From NCBI GenBank assembly GCA_964017155.1, contig OZ024857.1, forward strand, positions 27,068,101 to 27,132,100: a DNA stretch of 64,000 nt, read 5' to 3'. Made by a program: the position numbers and the translations under genes. This DNA is from Oasisia sp. SBJ-2009 (taxonomy: Eukaryota; Annelida; Polychaeta; Sabellida; Siboglinidae). Below, in pieces: positions 50,201-53,124 of the stretch. The notes beneath the pieces are model-generated. The model was not told the DNA's origin. It did no database searches and saw nothing but the letters and a program-made list of their open reading frames with translations. Every line of letters begins with the position of its first letter. Positions within the stretch are counted from its first letter, which is position 1.

Positions 50201-52896
50201 GGCTCTGTTGTGGGTCATGGGACATGGAAATGAGGCTCTGTTGTGGGTCATGGGACATGGAAATGAGGCTTTGTCAGTGTACCTGGAAATGGAGCAAGAT
50301 ATTTTATATTTATTTAGTTTATTCATCCTTCTTAAATGCATAATATTTCCATCCATATGTCAAAGGTGGATTTGTAAGTAAAATGTACAACGACATCATG
50401 GCAGAATGAAATGGTCTCAAACCCTCGGACTCTTTTGGTGGTGTGACGATTAATATTTTAGCAGGAAGAGCGAATTGCAAAGGAACTATGCAGTAGAGAT
50501 TAACAACGAAGCCACCAAATATTACCCCCTTGTTTGATAAAGATGAAGAAAACAATGGCAATTTTGCCGCTTGCTAATCTCATGTTAATACATAAAAACA
50601 CACGCTTTATCCTGGGAAAATGTTCTAGTTTTTATTTGTGATGCTTGCAGTTTACTTTTTGTAGAGAACAACCTAACATTTAACCATCCATCAGCTGCTT
50701 TCAACAGTTCACAGACGTCCTACTAGAACTAACTTGAGTGTTGCACACATTCCTGACACTGCTAACTTGGTTTGTTCTTGAAGTGAAGCACTATGAGCAG
50801 AAGTGTCTCGGCACTTCATTGCTGCGTCACCTGCAACTAACACGCTCAGCCGCAGCCATATCAAGGACAGGTGAACTGCACATACCACCTAGAGCCGTGT
50901 ACCATCTGTGTACCGTCTCTGTCACCAGCTGTAGACGCTGTGTCGGGGAATCATAGACAAAATGTCATCGGATGCAAATTTAAGAGCTGTGGTTTTATTC
51001 ATTTAACGGTATCTTAACACTTGCACAGTAATGTTTTATGGAGCTCTCGTTTGAACAAATTTGAAAAATCCCATGTAACTAATATATGTTTGTTCGTTTT
51101 TTGAATGCATTTGTAAGTTAACTTTGGTGCTGTGGTACAAATTTGTGTCATAAAGTATACAAGTATTTATTAGATAATCTTTATTCTTAAACATTAGCAT
51201 CATTTCTGCACATATGTAAAACTGAATAAAATTGTACATTCTTTGGAAAAAAACATAAACATGCCAGAGATAATGTATTCAATAAACTTAAACATTTAGC
51301 AACAAATAGCAGTGATTAAATCAAATGTTTGTATGCAAAATTGTGTTAATAGGTTTTGTTGTTAATTCCGTGGACTTTTGCATCCTCAGACATTTTGTGC
51401 CAGCCATACTGCTAGAGTAAAACCCTCTTCCACAACCCCGCCCTCATATATCTCTCCCTGCTTTCCCCACTACCCTGCCCTCCAACAATTCTACCCGATC
51501 ACAACCCTGTCTTCCCACAATCTTTCCCTGCCACGACACTCTCCTCAGTGCCTGCGGCATGAACTCTGACCTTCAGCCTGTCATATTGACCTCTAGCTTT
51601 TTTGGTGCAGCTGTAGCAGGCATCTGTAGATGGCAGCCCAGTAGCCCCCCCCCCCCCCATGAGCAAGGCAACAACCCCAGTAGCTACCAAGTAGCCCTAG
51701 TAGCATGCTAGTGAATTCCCACTGGTTCCTAAATAATTGAAAAATGACATTATGCGCATAATCCTAGATGACAAGTAAGACAGACATTCTGTCCATATTA
51801 CTAATGTGTTTAAGCATTGTACATTGCAAGACTAGTAATGTTGAGGCTGAGAGAGATTATGTAGGGCTGACTTGTTGTTGTCACTGCCTGGCAATTATGA
51901 ACCGTATGGATAACTCAAGGTGTCCATGTTTCAAAAATCAGAGATTTTATCATGTTAATCCTAGATGTCATATGTGGTGTTCCAAAGCTCTGTCGATATG
52001 ATTAGTGATCCATCTGTCATTGTCATTACACCGTAGGTCAAATAGAGGTCATATGTGATCTGGTGATTGGTCAGTTGCAGGACCTTGACCTAGAATAATT
52101 TGACCTTGCCTGCAGTTCTTTCCTGTTTCTAGATGTTCATAGACTCACCTGGTGGCTGGGTAGTGCTCATGTATTATGACATGTTTACAGAAACTCGCTT
52201 GGTGGCAGGGTTCATGGATTTCTCTGTTCATTGCAGCATGTAGATTCTTAAATGCAACAAACTTCACGTGTTGCAATTGATTCACTGTTGATGTAGCACA
52301 AAGAATACTTGGCCAGGCTCAGTAGTTGTAAACTGAGATATTGTGGAATTCTTGGTAACACATTTTTATCATTCATTTAGAACATGGATGTGTAGATCCC
52401 AACAAGCAGCATTCCTGAAATTAATTTTGTGAATTATTTGAACCAAAATATTTACTATTTAATAACTGTGTATAAATGTTTCAACAAAATTATATCTTCC
52501 CTTTTTTGTGTATTTTGAAAGCAGCAATATTCATCATTTTAGTTATGTGGTTTGTCCATAAATCCATCCAATTGTTGAAATATCCAATAATGAAGAATTA
52601 CTGAATTTAATGATACATTTATTTTAAGTTGTAATTACAGATGATACAGTGAAAATTAAAGTAAAAATATGTGTTTTACACATGCATCATCGATGCATAT
52701 TTGATATGTTAAAGCAACCACGTTTACGTTTATGTTTTCAGCCACCAGACTGCGCCAGTTGTCCACAGCAGGCGAAGGTGATGTCGTCGAATCTGACCCG
52801 GAAGCTGAACCCCAAACCAATGACCTTTACCATCAGATGACCTCACAAAAAATGGCCGCCATTCCTCTGGATCAACGACAGAGTTTCTACACATAG
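3190..52896 (+). CDS. PLEKHA5/6/7-like: PLEKHA5/6/7-family WW-PH domain scaffold protein (31 exons recognised, 5' incomplete)
   Basis: Spliced gene assembled by hand from GT-AG junctions and phase continuity, about 2,200 codons in this window. Order: WW-domain tail, basic Ser/Arg linker, PH domain (starting MKGWLYKQ, with SWKRRWFVL and ending in a helix with a KWMNAMSLA segment), long disordered region, coiled coil, in-frame 18-residue repeats, and a C-terminal module with TVRKVKK and VDIDIPDRY-like (here [11 protein letters not shown]) motifs, ending SFYT-stop. This order and the PH and IPDRYV motifs are those of vertebrate PLEKHA5, PLEKHA6 and PLEKHA7, where the PH domain binds phosphoinositides and the protein acts as a scaffold at cell junctions or the cytoskeleton; that role here is inferred. 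The protein is roughly twice the usual vertebrate length of about 1,000-1,200 residues. The 5' end is outside the window. At least one exon between 9339 and 15096 is missing from the model. Which vertebrate paralogue it is closest to cannot be told by eye; a single pre-duplication homologue is likely. Confidence 0.9.
3705..3765 (+). CDS. PLEKHA5/6/7-like: PLEKHA-like exon 2: basic linker
   Basis: Acceptor CTCTCCGTTTGCAG, donor GTG|GTAAGT. Enters in phase 2 and leaves in phase 0. Reads [21 protein letters not shown], a proline/alanine stretch followed by a basic cluster between the WW and PH domains. Confidence 0.85.
4090..4392. repeat. 40-bp minisatellite, about 7 copies (intron 2)
   Basis: Unit TGTTCTACATCTGGTTCATT then GGTGAGGTACTTTGACTGGG. 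Does not resemble neighbouring exons. Confidence 0.9.
4393..6339. other. Rest of intron 2
   Basis: AT-rich. At 5276-5400 a TAATAATAATA run followed by CATTTCTATAGCACC resembles the 3' tail of a SINE or LINE (weak). A GC-rich patch at 5880-6070 has no recognised coding or RNA content. Confidence 0.55.
6340..6386 (+). CDS. PLEKHA5/6/7-like: PLEKHA-like exon 3: Ser/Arg linker
   Basis: A short 47-bp exon with acceptor TTTATTCACAG and donor CAA|GTAAGT, phase 0 to 2. Reads [15 protein letters not shown], then a split Lys. The Ser/Arg-rich linker before the PH domain is typical of the family. Confidence 0.82.
7003..7078 (+). CDS. PLEKHA5/6/7-like: PLEKHA-like exon 4: start of PH domain
   Basis: Acceptor ATCGTTGCAG, donor CAG|GTGAGG, phase 2 to 0. 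Contains [13 protein letters not shown] and then [10 protein letters not shown], the first beta strand of the PH domain. The K-PP-x-AKR-T-x-x-PV lead-in is characteristic of the PLEKHA5/6/7 group. Confidence 0.93.
7404..7476 (+). CDS. PLEKHA5/6/7-like: PLEKHA-like exon 5: PH domain strands 2-3
   Basis: Acceptor CGCCTTGTTGTAG, donor AGAG|GTGAGT, phase 0 to 1. Reads [19 protein letters not shown], then IFYYR. The [10 protein letters not shown] strand holds the basic residues expected to contact phosphoinositide headgroups. Confidence 0.96.
8233..8333 (+). CDS. PLEKHA5/6/7-like: PLEKHA-like exon 6: PH domain middle
   Basis: Acceptor TTTTGGTTTCAG, donor AAG|GTATGT, phase 1 to 0. Encodes [18 protein letters not shown] followed by [12 protein letters not shown], matching the L-GSI-LPSY and (R/K)-(K/R)-(Y/F)-(A/S)-FK landmarks of PLEKHA PH domains. 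A CT microsatellite begins only about 15 bp after the donor. Confidence 0.96.
8349..8510. repeat. (CTCACT)n/(CT)n microsatellite
   Basis: Begins about 15 bp after the exon 6 donor. Mixed CT and CTCACT units give open frames of Ser-Leu, His-Ser or Thr-Leu repeats on + and Ser-Glu on -, all artefacts. Confidence 0.95.
8853..8962 (+). CDS. PLEKHA5/6/7-like: PLEKHA-like exon 7: PH domain C-terminal strand and helix
   Basis: Acceptor TGTATTTTCAG, donor CCCAG|GTAGGT, phase 0 to 2. Encodes [19 protein letters not shown] then [17 protein letters not shown]. The invariant Trp of the C-terminal PH helix is present (SKWMNAM). Confidence 0.96.
9283..9339 (+). CDS. PLEKHA5/6/7-like: PLEKHA-like exon 8: linker after PH domain
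   Basis: Acceptor GTTCACAAACAG (weak pyrimidine tract), donor CGAG|GTAACT, phase 2 to 2. Reads [18 protein letters not shown] after the split codon. Position and phase fit exon 7. The next recognised exon (15096) enters in phase 0, so another exon must follow. Confidence 0.68.
9470..9800. repeat. About 24-bp degenerate minisatellite
   Basis: Units around GAATGCATTGCTGAGTGCAC and TTCTCAT, with extra TGCTGAGTGCAC half-units. TGCATTGC/GTGCAC blocks are partly palindromic. Confidence 0.88.
11821..12002. repeat. (AT)n microsatellite cluster
   Basis: Four TA tracts separated by short TTGTTGTA and GACATTGTT spacers; the GACATTGTT spacer recurs, so the cluster itself has been duplicated. Flanking sequences at 11700-11780 and 12036-12110 are also similar to each other (AGACTGACTGAGTCGAATG against AGATTGATAAAGTCGAATG). 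Confidence 0.92.
12290..13275. repeat. 41-bp minisatellite, about 24 copies
   Basis: Unit TTGATACAGCTTCAACACAG then TGTAGGATACATTGGGCTACA. Central copies (about 12430-12910) are identical; edge copies vary (GGTACAGTGGG, ATTAGTACAG, ATATGGTGGG), as expected for central homogenisation. Confidence 0.96.
13836..14565. repeat. 22-bp minisatellite, about 33 copies
   Basis: Unit CTATGGAGGGTGGCTGTGTTAA with CTGTGG and GGTTGTG variants. Confidence 0.96.
14632..14945. repeat. 39-bp minisatellite, about 8 copies
   Basis: Unit CACTGGGGTGTTGACAGAGT then ATGAAACGACCCCTAAATG. The 39-bp length keeps both strands open ([12 protein letters not shown] type peptides); not coding. Confidence 0.93.
15096..15196 (+). 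CDS. PLEKHA5/6/7-like: PLEKHA-like exon 9: Pro/Arg/Tyr-rich repeat
   Basis: Acceptor ACTTGCCTCCTAG, donor GGCG|GTGAGT. Read in phase 0 it gives [19 protein letters not shown] followed by [13 protein letters not shown], four loose copies of a (Q/R)-Y-x-VP-x-R motif, and leaves in phase 2, which joins correctly to the exon at 19707. An in-frame TAG sits immediately upstream, so the exon cannot extend further 5'. The motif resembles the HVPR(T/S)Y motif in exon 23. Confidence 0.8.
15965..16450. repeat. 46-bp minisatellite, about 10 copies
   Basis: Unit GAATATCAAAGTATTGCACC then TGGTGGAATAACCTGCACAG and TTTGTG. Confidence 0.92.
17571..17638. repeat. (AT)n microsatellite
   Basis: About 34 TA dinucleotides, adjoining the interspersed repeat that follows. 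Confidence 0.97.
17640..18145 (+). repeat. Interspersed repeat, copy B
   Basis: About 500 bp, of which the right 120 bp is the reverse complement of the left end of 1817-2130. Shared internal landmark AAACCTACTT near 17740 matches AAGTAGGTTTTGAAAT-type sequence near 2035. Many short GGACAAG and CTTGTCC motifs. Possible fragments at 10280-10380 and 37515-37600 are too weak to call. Confidence 0.65.
19707..21216 (+). CDS. PLEKHA5/6/7-like: PLEKHA-like exon 10: large disordered-region exon
   Basis: A 1,510-bp exon, acceptor CTTGCTGTTTCAG, phase 2 to 0, about 503 codons. Rich in Pro, Arg, Gln, Asp, Ser and Gly, with no folded domain recognised. Visible features are a local [19 protein letters not shown] repeat, a GPIYENLNQ tyrosine motif, and an acidic/Ser-Pro stretch near the end. 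GC content and codon use differ sharply from the AT-rich introns. The donor CACAG|GTAAGA is repeated at 21249 and 21282, both in frame, so longer versions adding 11 or 22 residues are possible. Confidence 0.93.
21217..21290 (+). repeat. PLEKHA5/6/7-like: Tandem copies of the exon 10 donor
   Basis: The block around CACAG|GTAAGACACCTG occurs three times at a spacing of exactly 33 bp, with donors after 21216, 21249 and 21282. All three are equally good GT splice sites in the same reading frame. The added peptides would be [11 protein letters not shown] and [11 protein letters not shown]. Confidence 0.9.
21550..21835. repeat. 37-bp minisatellite, about 7 copies (intron 10)
   Basis: Unit CATATGACCATTACAAGAGT then GTTAGCACCAGATAACA; first units identical, later ones diverged and of uneven length. 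Confidence 0.88.
21890..22064 (+). CDS. PLEKHA5/6/7-like: PLEKHA-like exon 11: proline-rich
   Basis: Acceptor TTTTGTTTTACTTAG, donor TCAG|GTTTGT, phase 0 to 1. Reads [19 protein letters not shown], then [14 protein letters not shown], then [20 protein letters not shown]. The proline-rich stretches could bind SH3 or WW partners (inference). Confidence 0.88.
22752..23090 (+). mobile_element. tRNA-derived SINE, family 1, copy 1
   Basis: The head has A-box-like TGGCTCAGTGGTAGAG and B-box-like GGTTTCAAATC elements. The body contains a GGGCAAGTTTTTT block, CCAGTTCACTCAGCTGTATA, a TACCTGGCTATAGACAATGG block, and ends near AAGTGCTTTGAGAAATCTTG. Two more copies on the - strand, at 30190 and 30833, share these blocks in the same order. 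It is not a functional tRNA gene, because the cloverleaf is incomplete and a SINE body follows. Confidence 0.85.
24245..24630. repeat. 31-bp minisatellite, about 12 copies
   Basis: Unit built on TGATATGTATCATATTGTGA followed by CCTCTGTATCG. The unit includes imperfect palindromes such as ATGATATGTATCAT. Confidence 0.9.
24760..25374 (+). CDS. PLEKHA5/6/7-like: PLEKHA-like exon 12: central region
   Basis: Acceptor GGCATTTCTGTAG, donor AGAG|GTTTGT, phase 1 to 1, 615 bp. Encodes a charged helix-like stretch ([20 protein letters not shown]), a Ser-rich middle, then [20 protein letters not shown] and an acidic run [11 protein letters not shown]. Codon use is GC-richer than the flanks. No named domain recognised. 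Confidence 0.92.
25721..25817. repeat. (GAAC)n microsatellite, about 24 copies
   Basis: Nearly perfect tetranucleotide repeat with one interruption near its 3' end. Four-base units create open frames (NERT repeats) on one strand and FVRS repeats on the other; neither is a gene. Confidence 0.97.
26598..26645. repeat. (CT)n microsatellite
   Basis: About 24 CT dinucleotides following a C run. Confidence 0.95.
26727..26881 (+). CDS. PLEKHA5/6/7-like: PLEKHA-like exon 13
   Basis: Acceptor TTACCCTTCAG, donor CTG|GTGAGT, phase 1 to 0. Reads [18 protein letters not shown], then [12 protein letters not shown] and [17 protein letters not shown]. The last part begins the helical region that continues in exon 14. 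Confidence 0.92.
26895..27080. repeat. About 38-bp minisatellite, 4-5 copies
   Basis: Unit contains CTACCTCGTCTACCTGCTTT followed by GTACCTGTTCTACTTGGT. It starts about 15 bp after the exon 13 donor but does not include exon sequence. Confidence 0.85.
27081..29225. other. Remainder of intron 13
   Basis: AT-rich unique sequence plus the array at 28070-28625. No exon recognised. The ORF of 144 codons at 28279 is produced by the array. Confidence 0.7.
28070..28625. repeat. Minisatellite with 30- and 39-bp units, about 16 copies
   Basis: All units share GCAGTCAACCATGGAGCT and a TTTTGCAG or CTTTGCAG end. Early units are about 30 bp, later ones 39 bp because of an added TTGTTGGAGCTG segment. Since 30 and 39 are multiples of three, frames stay open. 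The TTTTGCAG in every unit is a splice-acceptor-like sequence, but it is not similar to exon 14. Confidence 0.88.
29226..29315 (+). CDS. PLEKHA5/6/7-like: PLEKHA-like exon 14: first coiled-coil exon
   Basis: Acceptor GTGTTTGACAG, donor AGT|GTAAGT, phase 0 to 0. Reads [20 protein letters not shown] and ends CASDLIGKS. Heptad-like leucines suggest a coiled coil. Confidence 0.92.
29827..29951 (+). CDS. PLEKHA5/6/7-like: PLEKHA-like exon 15: coiled coil
   Basis: Acceptor GTGTGCTTGCAG, donor TTCAG|GTGACA, phase 0 to 2. Reads [20 protein letters not shown], then [15 protein letters not shown]. Strong amphipathic helix pattern. Confidence 0.93.
30190..30445 (-). mobile_element. tRNA-derived SINE, family 1, copy 2
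   Basis: On the - strand the head, with a B-box-like GTTCAAATCC, is at the right end, and the body carries CCAGTTCATCTAGCC and TACCTGGCTATAGACAATGG blocks. It ends less than 50 bp before the exon 16 acceptor. It is more diverged than copies 1 and 3. Confidence 0.8.
30492..30588 (+). CDS. PLEKHA5/6/7-like: PLEKHA-like exon 16: coiled coil
   Basis: Acceptor GTCATTGCATTGCAG, donor CAG|GTGAGG, phase 2 to 0. Reads [20 protein letters not shown], then [13 protein letters not shown]. Confidence 0.92.
30833..31170 (-). mobile_element. tRNA-derived SINE, family 1, copy 3
   Basis: The best preserved copy. On the - strand, from 31170 leftwards, it reads GCGCAATGGCTCAGGGGGTA (A box region), GGTTTGAATCC (B box), then the body blocks shared with copies 1 and 2, ending with AAGCGCTTTGAGCAATCCTG. 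Confidence 0.88.
31482..31583 (+). CDS. PLEKHA5/6/7-like: PLEKHA-like exon 17: coiled-coil region
   Basis: Acceptor TTGCTCTCTACAG, donor AAG|GTCAGT, phase 0 to 0. Reads [20 protein letters not shown], then [14 protein letters not shown]. Confidence 0.92.
31584..34357. other. Intron 17: filled by a 28-bp minisatellite
   Basis: About 250 bp of unique sequence after the donor, then the array, which runs to the acceptor of exon 18. The last unit is broken by the TTCTTCAG acceptor. No other feature seen. Confidence 0.9.
31838..34352. repeat. 28-bp minisatellite, about 90 copies
   Basis: Unit reads CTTGTTACTTTGTCCTGCTG then TCACA(C/G)A(C/T), with common variants GTTCTGCTG, CTGCCACA and TTACGTTG. 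Because 28 is not a multiple of three and the unit has no stop in any + frame, all three + frames stay open for over 800 codons and translate to the same 28-residue cycle. These ORFs are artefacts. Confidence 0.97.
34358..34492 (+). CDS. PLEKHA5/6/7-like: PLEKHA-like exon 18: coiled coil
   Basis: Acceptor TTACTTCTTCAG, directly adjoining the minisatellite; donor GAG|GTATGT, phase 0 to 0. Reads [20 protein letters not shown], then [14 protein letters not shown] and [10 protein letters not shown]. Confidence 0.93.
34493..35338. other. Intron 18: degenerate ACATGT-rich repeats
   Basis: Two loose low-complexity stretches: 34545-34720 with short CACATGTCCCT units (about 10-11 bp) and 35035-35330 with AGTGACATGT(T/C)GTGTGTAGT-like units. 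No exon between. Confidence 0.75.
35339..35419 (+). CDS. PLEKHA5/6/7-like: PLEKHA-like exon 19: coiled coil
   Basis: Acceptor GTGTCTGTCTCCAG, donor GACAAG|GTCTGT, phase 0 to 0. Reads [18 protein letters not shown], then LVQSLQEDK. The exon end and its donor are the seed of the array that follows. Confidence 0.93.
35410..36215. repeat. PLEKHA5/6/7-like: 19-bp minisatellite carrying copies of the exon 19 donor, about 40 copies
   Basis: Basic unit CCCTTCATTAAGACAAGGT. Exon 19 ends AAGACAAG|GTCTGTAGTGG and the same string, including GTCTGTAGTGGTCCCTTC, recurs near 36142, with close variants near 35785, 35820 and 36180. Nearly every unit keeps AAGACAAG|GT, an exon end plus donor dinucleotide. Confidence 0.9.
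36487..36633 (+). CDS. PLEKHA5/6/7-like: PLEKHA-like exon 20: coiled coil
   Basis: Acceptor GTTCCCTGCTGCCAG, donor AAG|GTAGGC, phase 0 to 0. Reads [19 protein letters not shown], then [13 protein letters not shown] and [15 protein letters not shown]-rich coding sequence. Confidence 0.94.
37020..37333. repeat. PLEKHA5/6/7-like: About 40-bp repeat containing decoy copies of the exon 21 acceptor
   Basis: The last 200 bp of intron 20 is about five diverged units, each reading (C/G)TATTTTGCAG|CAACT(G/T)GA-like and followed by GGAGTTGACATTGCAAGTTG-like sequence. The true junction is TATTTTTCAG|CAACTGGAGGAGGTTGCG. The unit nearest in sequence, at about 37257, has TTTTGCAG|CAGTTGGAGGAGTTGACA. An earlier vestige is at 36995. 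Confidence 0.85.
37334..37438 (+). CDS. PLEKHA5/6/7-like: PLEKHA-like exon 21: end of coiled coil
   Basis: Acceptor AATTATTTTTCAG, donor CTG|GTCAGT, phase 0 to 0. Reads [20 protein letters not shown], then [15 protein letters not shown]. Several upstream AG sites copy this junction, but only this frame continues the protein. Confidence 0.92.
37439..39070. other. Intron 21
   Basis: About 600 bp of AT-rich unique sequence, then a 68-bp minisatellite reaching almost to exon 22. Nothing else seen. Confidence 0.8.
38045..39035. repeat. 68-bp minisatellite, about 14.5 copies
   Basis: Unit contains GACACTAACAGTGGACATTG, ATTGGTCAGCCACTGTAGAA and GTGTCTACTTATGATTAATA. Most internal units are identical or differ at one base, so expansion or homogenisation is recent. 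Two units (near 38560 and 38965) share the variant TATTTATGATTATTACATCC, showing a multi-unit copy event. Confidence 0.95.
39071..39221 (+). CDS. PLEKHA5/6/7-like: PLEKHA-like exon 22
   Basis: Acceptor TGTGTGTGTGACAG, donor CCAG|GTCAGT, phase 0 to 1. Reads [19 protein letters not shown], then [20 protein letters not shown] and [11 protein letters not shown]. Helix followed by a Ser/Pro segment. Confidence 0.93.
39380..39460. repeat. AT-rich microsatellite
   Basis: Imperfect (AT)n with ATATTATA and TATACATA interruptions within intron 22. Confidence 0.9.
39713..40722 (+). CDS. PLEKHA5/6/7-like: PLEKHA-like exon 23: exon with 18-residue tandem repeats
   Basis: Acceptor TCTGTTACTTGTAG, donor CACT|GTAAGT, phase 1 to 0, 1,010 bp. 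Starts [20 protein letters not shown]. Residues encoded from about 39999 to 40460 form nine copies of [18 protein letters not shown], the last one degenerate. Diverged relatives of the motif flank the array ([11 protein letters not shown] before it, [12 protein letters not shown] after it), so the ancestral protein probably had two or three motifs. Rest is disordered. Long antisense and out-of-frame ORFs here are caused by the repeat. Confidence 0.93.
39999..40470 (+). repeat. PLEKHA5/6/7-like: 54-bp in-frame coding minisatellite, 9 copies
   Basis: Unit length 54 = 18 codons. Units differ by a CGT-CGC versus CGT-CAC codon pair (RR/RH), AGC versus AAC (S/N) and TAC versus TAT. Only a few variable positions among internal copies, so the array is young. 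Codon-level changes are partly non-synonymous but conservative. Confidence 0.95.
41102..41219 (+). CDS. PLEKHA5/6/7-like: PLEKHA-like exon 24
   Basis: Acceptor TTTGATCTATGCAG, donor TATG|GTAAAA, phase 0 to 1. Reads [19 protein letters not shown], then [20 protein letters not shown]. Confidence 0.92.
41251..41850. repeat. 30-bp minisatellite, 20 copies
   Basis: Unit TGATTA(G/C)ACATGTGACCTTCC then ACAATGAAC/G. The 30-bp period is exact across the array. Both strands remain open for about 200 codons in several frames as an artefact. G/C variation at the sixth base groups units into runs: ACACATG units dominate the right half. Confidence 0.95.
41927..42043 (+). CDS. PLEKHA5/6/7-like: PLEKHA-like exon 25: conserved basic motif
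   Basis: Acceptor CTTCCTGCTCCAG, donor CCTG|GTGTGT, phase 1 to 1. Reads [19 protein letters not shown], then [11 protein letters not shown]. The T-(V/L)-RK-x-KK motif is shared with vertebrate PLEKHA5/6 C-terminal regions. Confidence 0.92.
42205..42495. repeat. About 32-bp minisatellite with internal inverted repeat, 9 copies
   Basis: Each unit holds AACCACAACCA and, after a few bases, AGTGGTTC. AACCAC and GTGGTT are complementary, so each unit can form a short hairpin and the whole array can fold on either strand. Located in intron 25. Confidence 0.88.
42608..42714 (+). CDS. PLEKHA5/6/7-like: PLEKHA-like exon 26
   Basis: Acceptor GACTCTTCTGTTGCAG, donor TCA|GTAAGT, phase 1 to 0. Reads [18 protein letters not shown], then [14 protein letters not shown]. 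Basic and Ser-rich; possible phosphorylation sites (inference). Confidence 0.92.
42715..43337. other. Intron 26, no feature seen
   Basis: AT-rich sequence. A 154-codon open frame begins at 42810 but has no recognisable domain, an AT-rich composition like the flanks, and starts within the intron, so it is not called. Confidence 0.65.
43338..43877 (+). CDS. PLEKHA5/6/7-like: PLEKHA-like exon 27
   Basis: Acceptor GCTTTTGTTCCAG, donor TCT|GTACGT, phase 0 to 0, 180 codons. Reads [19 protein letters not shown] at the start, then a Ser/Thr-rich disordered region, and ends with [17 protein letters not shown] and [13 protein letters not shown]. The donor is followed at once by CT repeats; a second copy of the TCT|GTACGTC site lies 69 bp downstream (43946) but is separated by an in-frame stop. 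Confidence 0.92.
43890..44295. repeat. CT-rich microsatellite tract
   Basis: About 400 bp of pure pyrimidine-rich (CT)n, CTCACT and CTGTCT units starting just after the exon 27 donor. The two ends carry the related strings GCTAAGACATGG, suggesting the tract was expanded by a local duplication. Confidence 0.93.
44296..45756. other. Remainder of intron 27
   Basis: AT-rich, with an (AT)n tract at 45570-45605. A possible exon at about 45631 ([12 protein letters not shown]) was considered but lacks a good donor. Otherwise nothing seen. Confidence 0.65.
45757..45843 (+). CDS. PLEKHA5/6/7-like: PLEKHA-like exon 28: start of C-terminal module
   Basis: Acceptor CTGGTATCTTACAG, donor GTG|GTAGGT, phase 0 to 0. 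Reads [19 protein letters not shown], then [10 protein letters not shown]. The acidic-hydrophobic stretch just before the IPDRY motif is typical of the family. Confidence 0.9.
46340..46852. repeat. PLEKHA5/6/7-like: 17-bp minisatellite carrying copies of the exon 29 acceptor, about 28 copies
   Basis: Unit CTTGTGTTGTGTTACAG with variants CTGGTGTTGTGTTACAG and CTGTTTTGTGTTACAG. The real junction, GTTGTGTTACAG|CTGGGTGTG, is the last unit. Nearly every unit thus ends in a plausible acceptor AG followed by exon-like bases. Confidence 0.92.
46853..46983 (+). CDS. PLEKHA5/6/7-like: PLEKHA-like exon 29: IPDRYV motif exon
   Basis: Acceptor GTTGTGTTACAG, donor AGAG|GTTGGT, phase 0 to 2. Reads [20 protein letters not shown], then [28 protein letters not shown] plus the following charged helix is the most diagnostic C-terminal segment of PLEKHA5/6/7. 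Confidence 0.94.
46995..48187. repeat. PLEKHA5/6/7-like: 46-bp minisatellite carrying copies of the exon 30 acceptor junction, about 25 copies
   Basis: Unit holds TGTGCAGCTAGTATGAGTGG then AGCAAGGTGGAGTTGGATGT. The real junction is TGTGTAG|CTTGCAGGAGTGG then AGCAAGGCGGAGCTTGAGTG. The array is thus amplified from the acceptor and the first exon bases. Units have CTAGTATGA or CTAGCAGGAG, both placing stops in the exon frame, so they are non-coding. The final unit (from 48120) is the most exon-like. Confidence 0.93.
48188..48357 (+). CDS. PLEKHA5/6/7-like: PLEKHA-like exon 30
   Basis: Acceptor TGTGTATGTGTGTAG, donor GCAG|GTATGT, phase 2 to 1. Using this AG rather than the one in CTTGCAG 7 bp downstream keeps the frame: [20 protein letters not shown], then [17 protein letters not shown] and MQKSREVA. 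The terminal helix with RQ-x-LA-x-EV-x-x-(K/R)-S-R-x-VA resembles the end of vertebrate PLEKHA proteins. Confidence 0.92.
48358..52741. other. Intron 30, largest repeat-poor intron
   Basis: About 4.4 kb, AT-rich. It contains a short 33-bp repeat (50160-50275), a 14-base C run at 51645 and a pyrimidine-rich stretch near 51420-51540. No exon, tRNA or transposon recognised. The 152-codon ORF at 49612 is AT-rich and without domains. Confidence 0.7.
50160..50275. repeat. 33-bp repeat, about 3.5 copies
   Basis: Unit GGGACATGGAAATGAGGCTC followed by TGTTGTGGGTCAT. Confidence 0.9.
52742..52896 (+). CDS. PLEKHA5/6/7-like: PLEKHA-like exon 31: last coding exon
   Basis: Acceptor CGTTTATGTTTTCAG, phase 1 in. 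Reads [19 protein letters not shown], then [14 protein letters not shown] and ends [10 protein letters not shown] followed by TAG at 52894-52896. Phase fits exon 30 exactly. Confidence 0.9.
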
Positions 52897-53120
52897 AGGA
52901 CATAATGTAGATGCAACTAACAATTTAGTGTAGTTCTAGACCTATAGTTTGTGGAGGTTTGTGGCTATTTTCAGGGTGGAACGTAGCAACCGAATTAATG
53001 CGTCTTGTGTCTTGACCCAGGATATGCTCTGTCAACAGTGGTGAACCCTGGGAAGTTTTCCAACATTCATGATCGACCTTGTCATCAATTGTGGAATAAA
53101 ACAATTTATTCATTAAATTT
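52897..53120 (+). other. PLEKHA5/6/7-like: 3' UTR of the PLEKHA-like gene (approximate end)
   Basis: Sequence after the stop codon. The first canonical AATAAA lies at 53095-53100, about 200 bp downstream, so cleavage is expected near 53115-53125. The end is inferred from the signal only. Confidence 0.6.
53095..53100 (+). terminator. PLEKHA5/6/7-like: AATAAA polyadenylation signal
   Basis: Perfect hexamer, first one on the + strand after the stop codon at 52896. Confidence 0.65.
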
Positions 53121-53124
53121 TATT

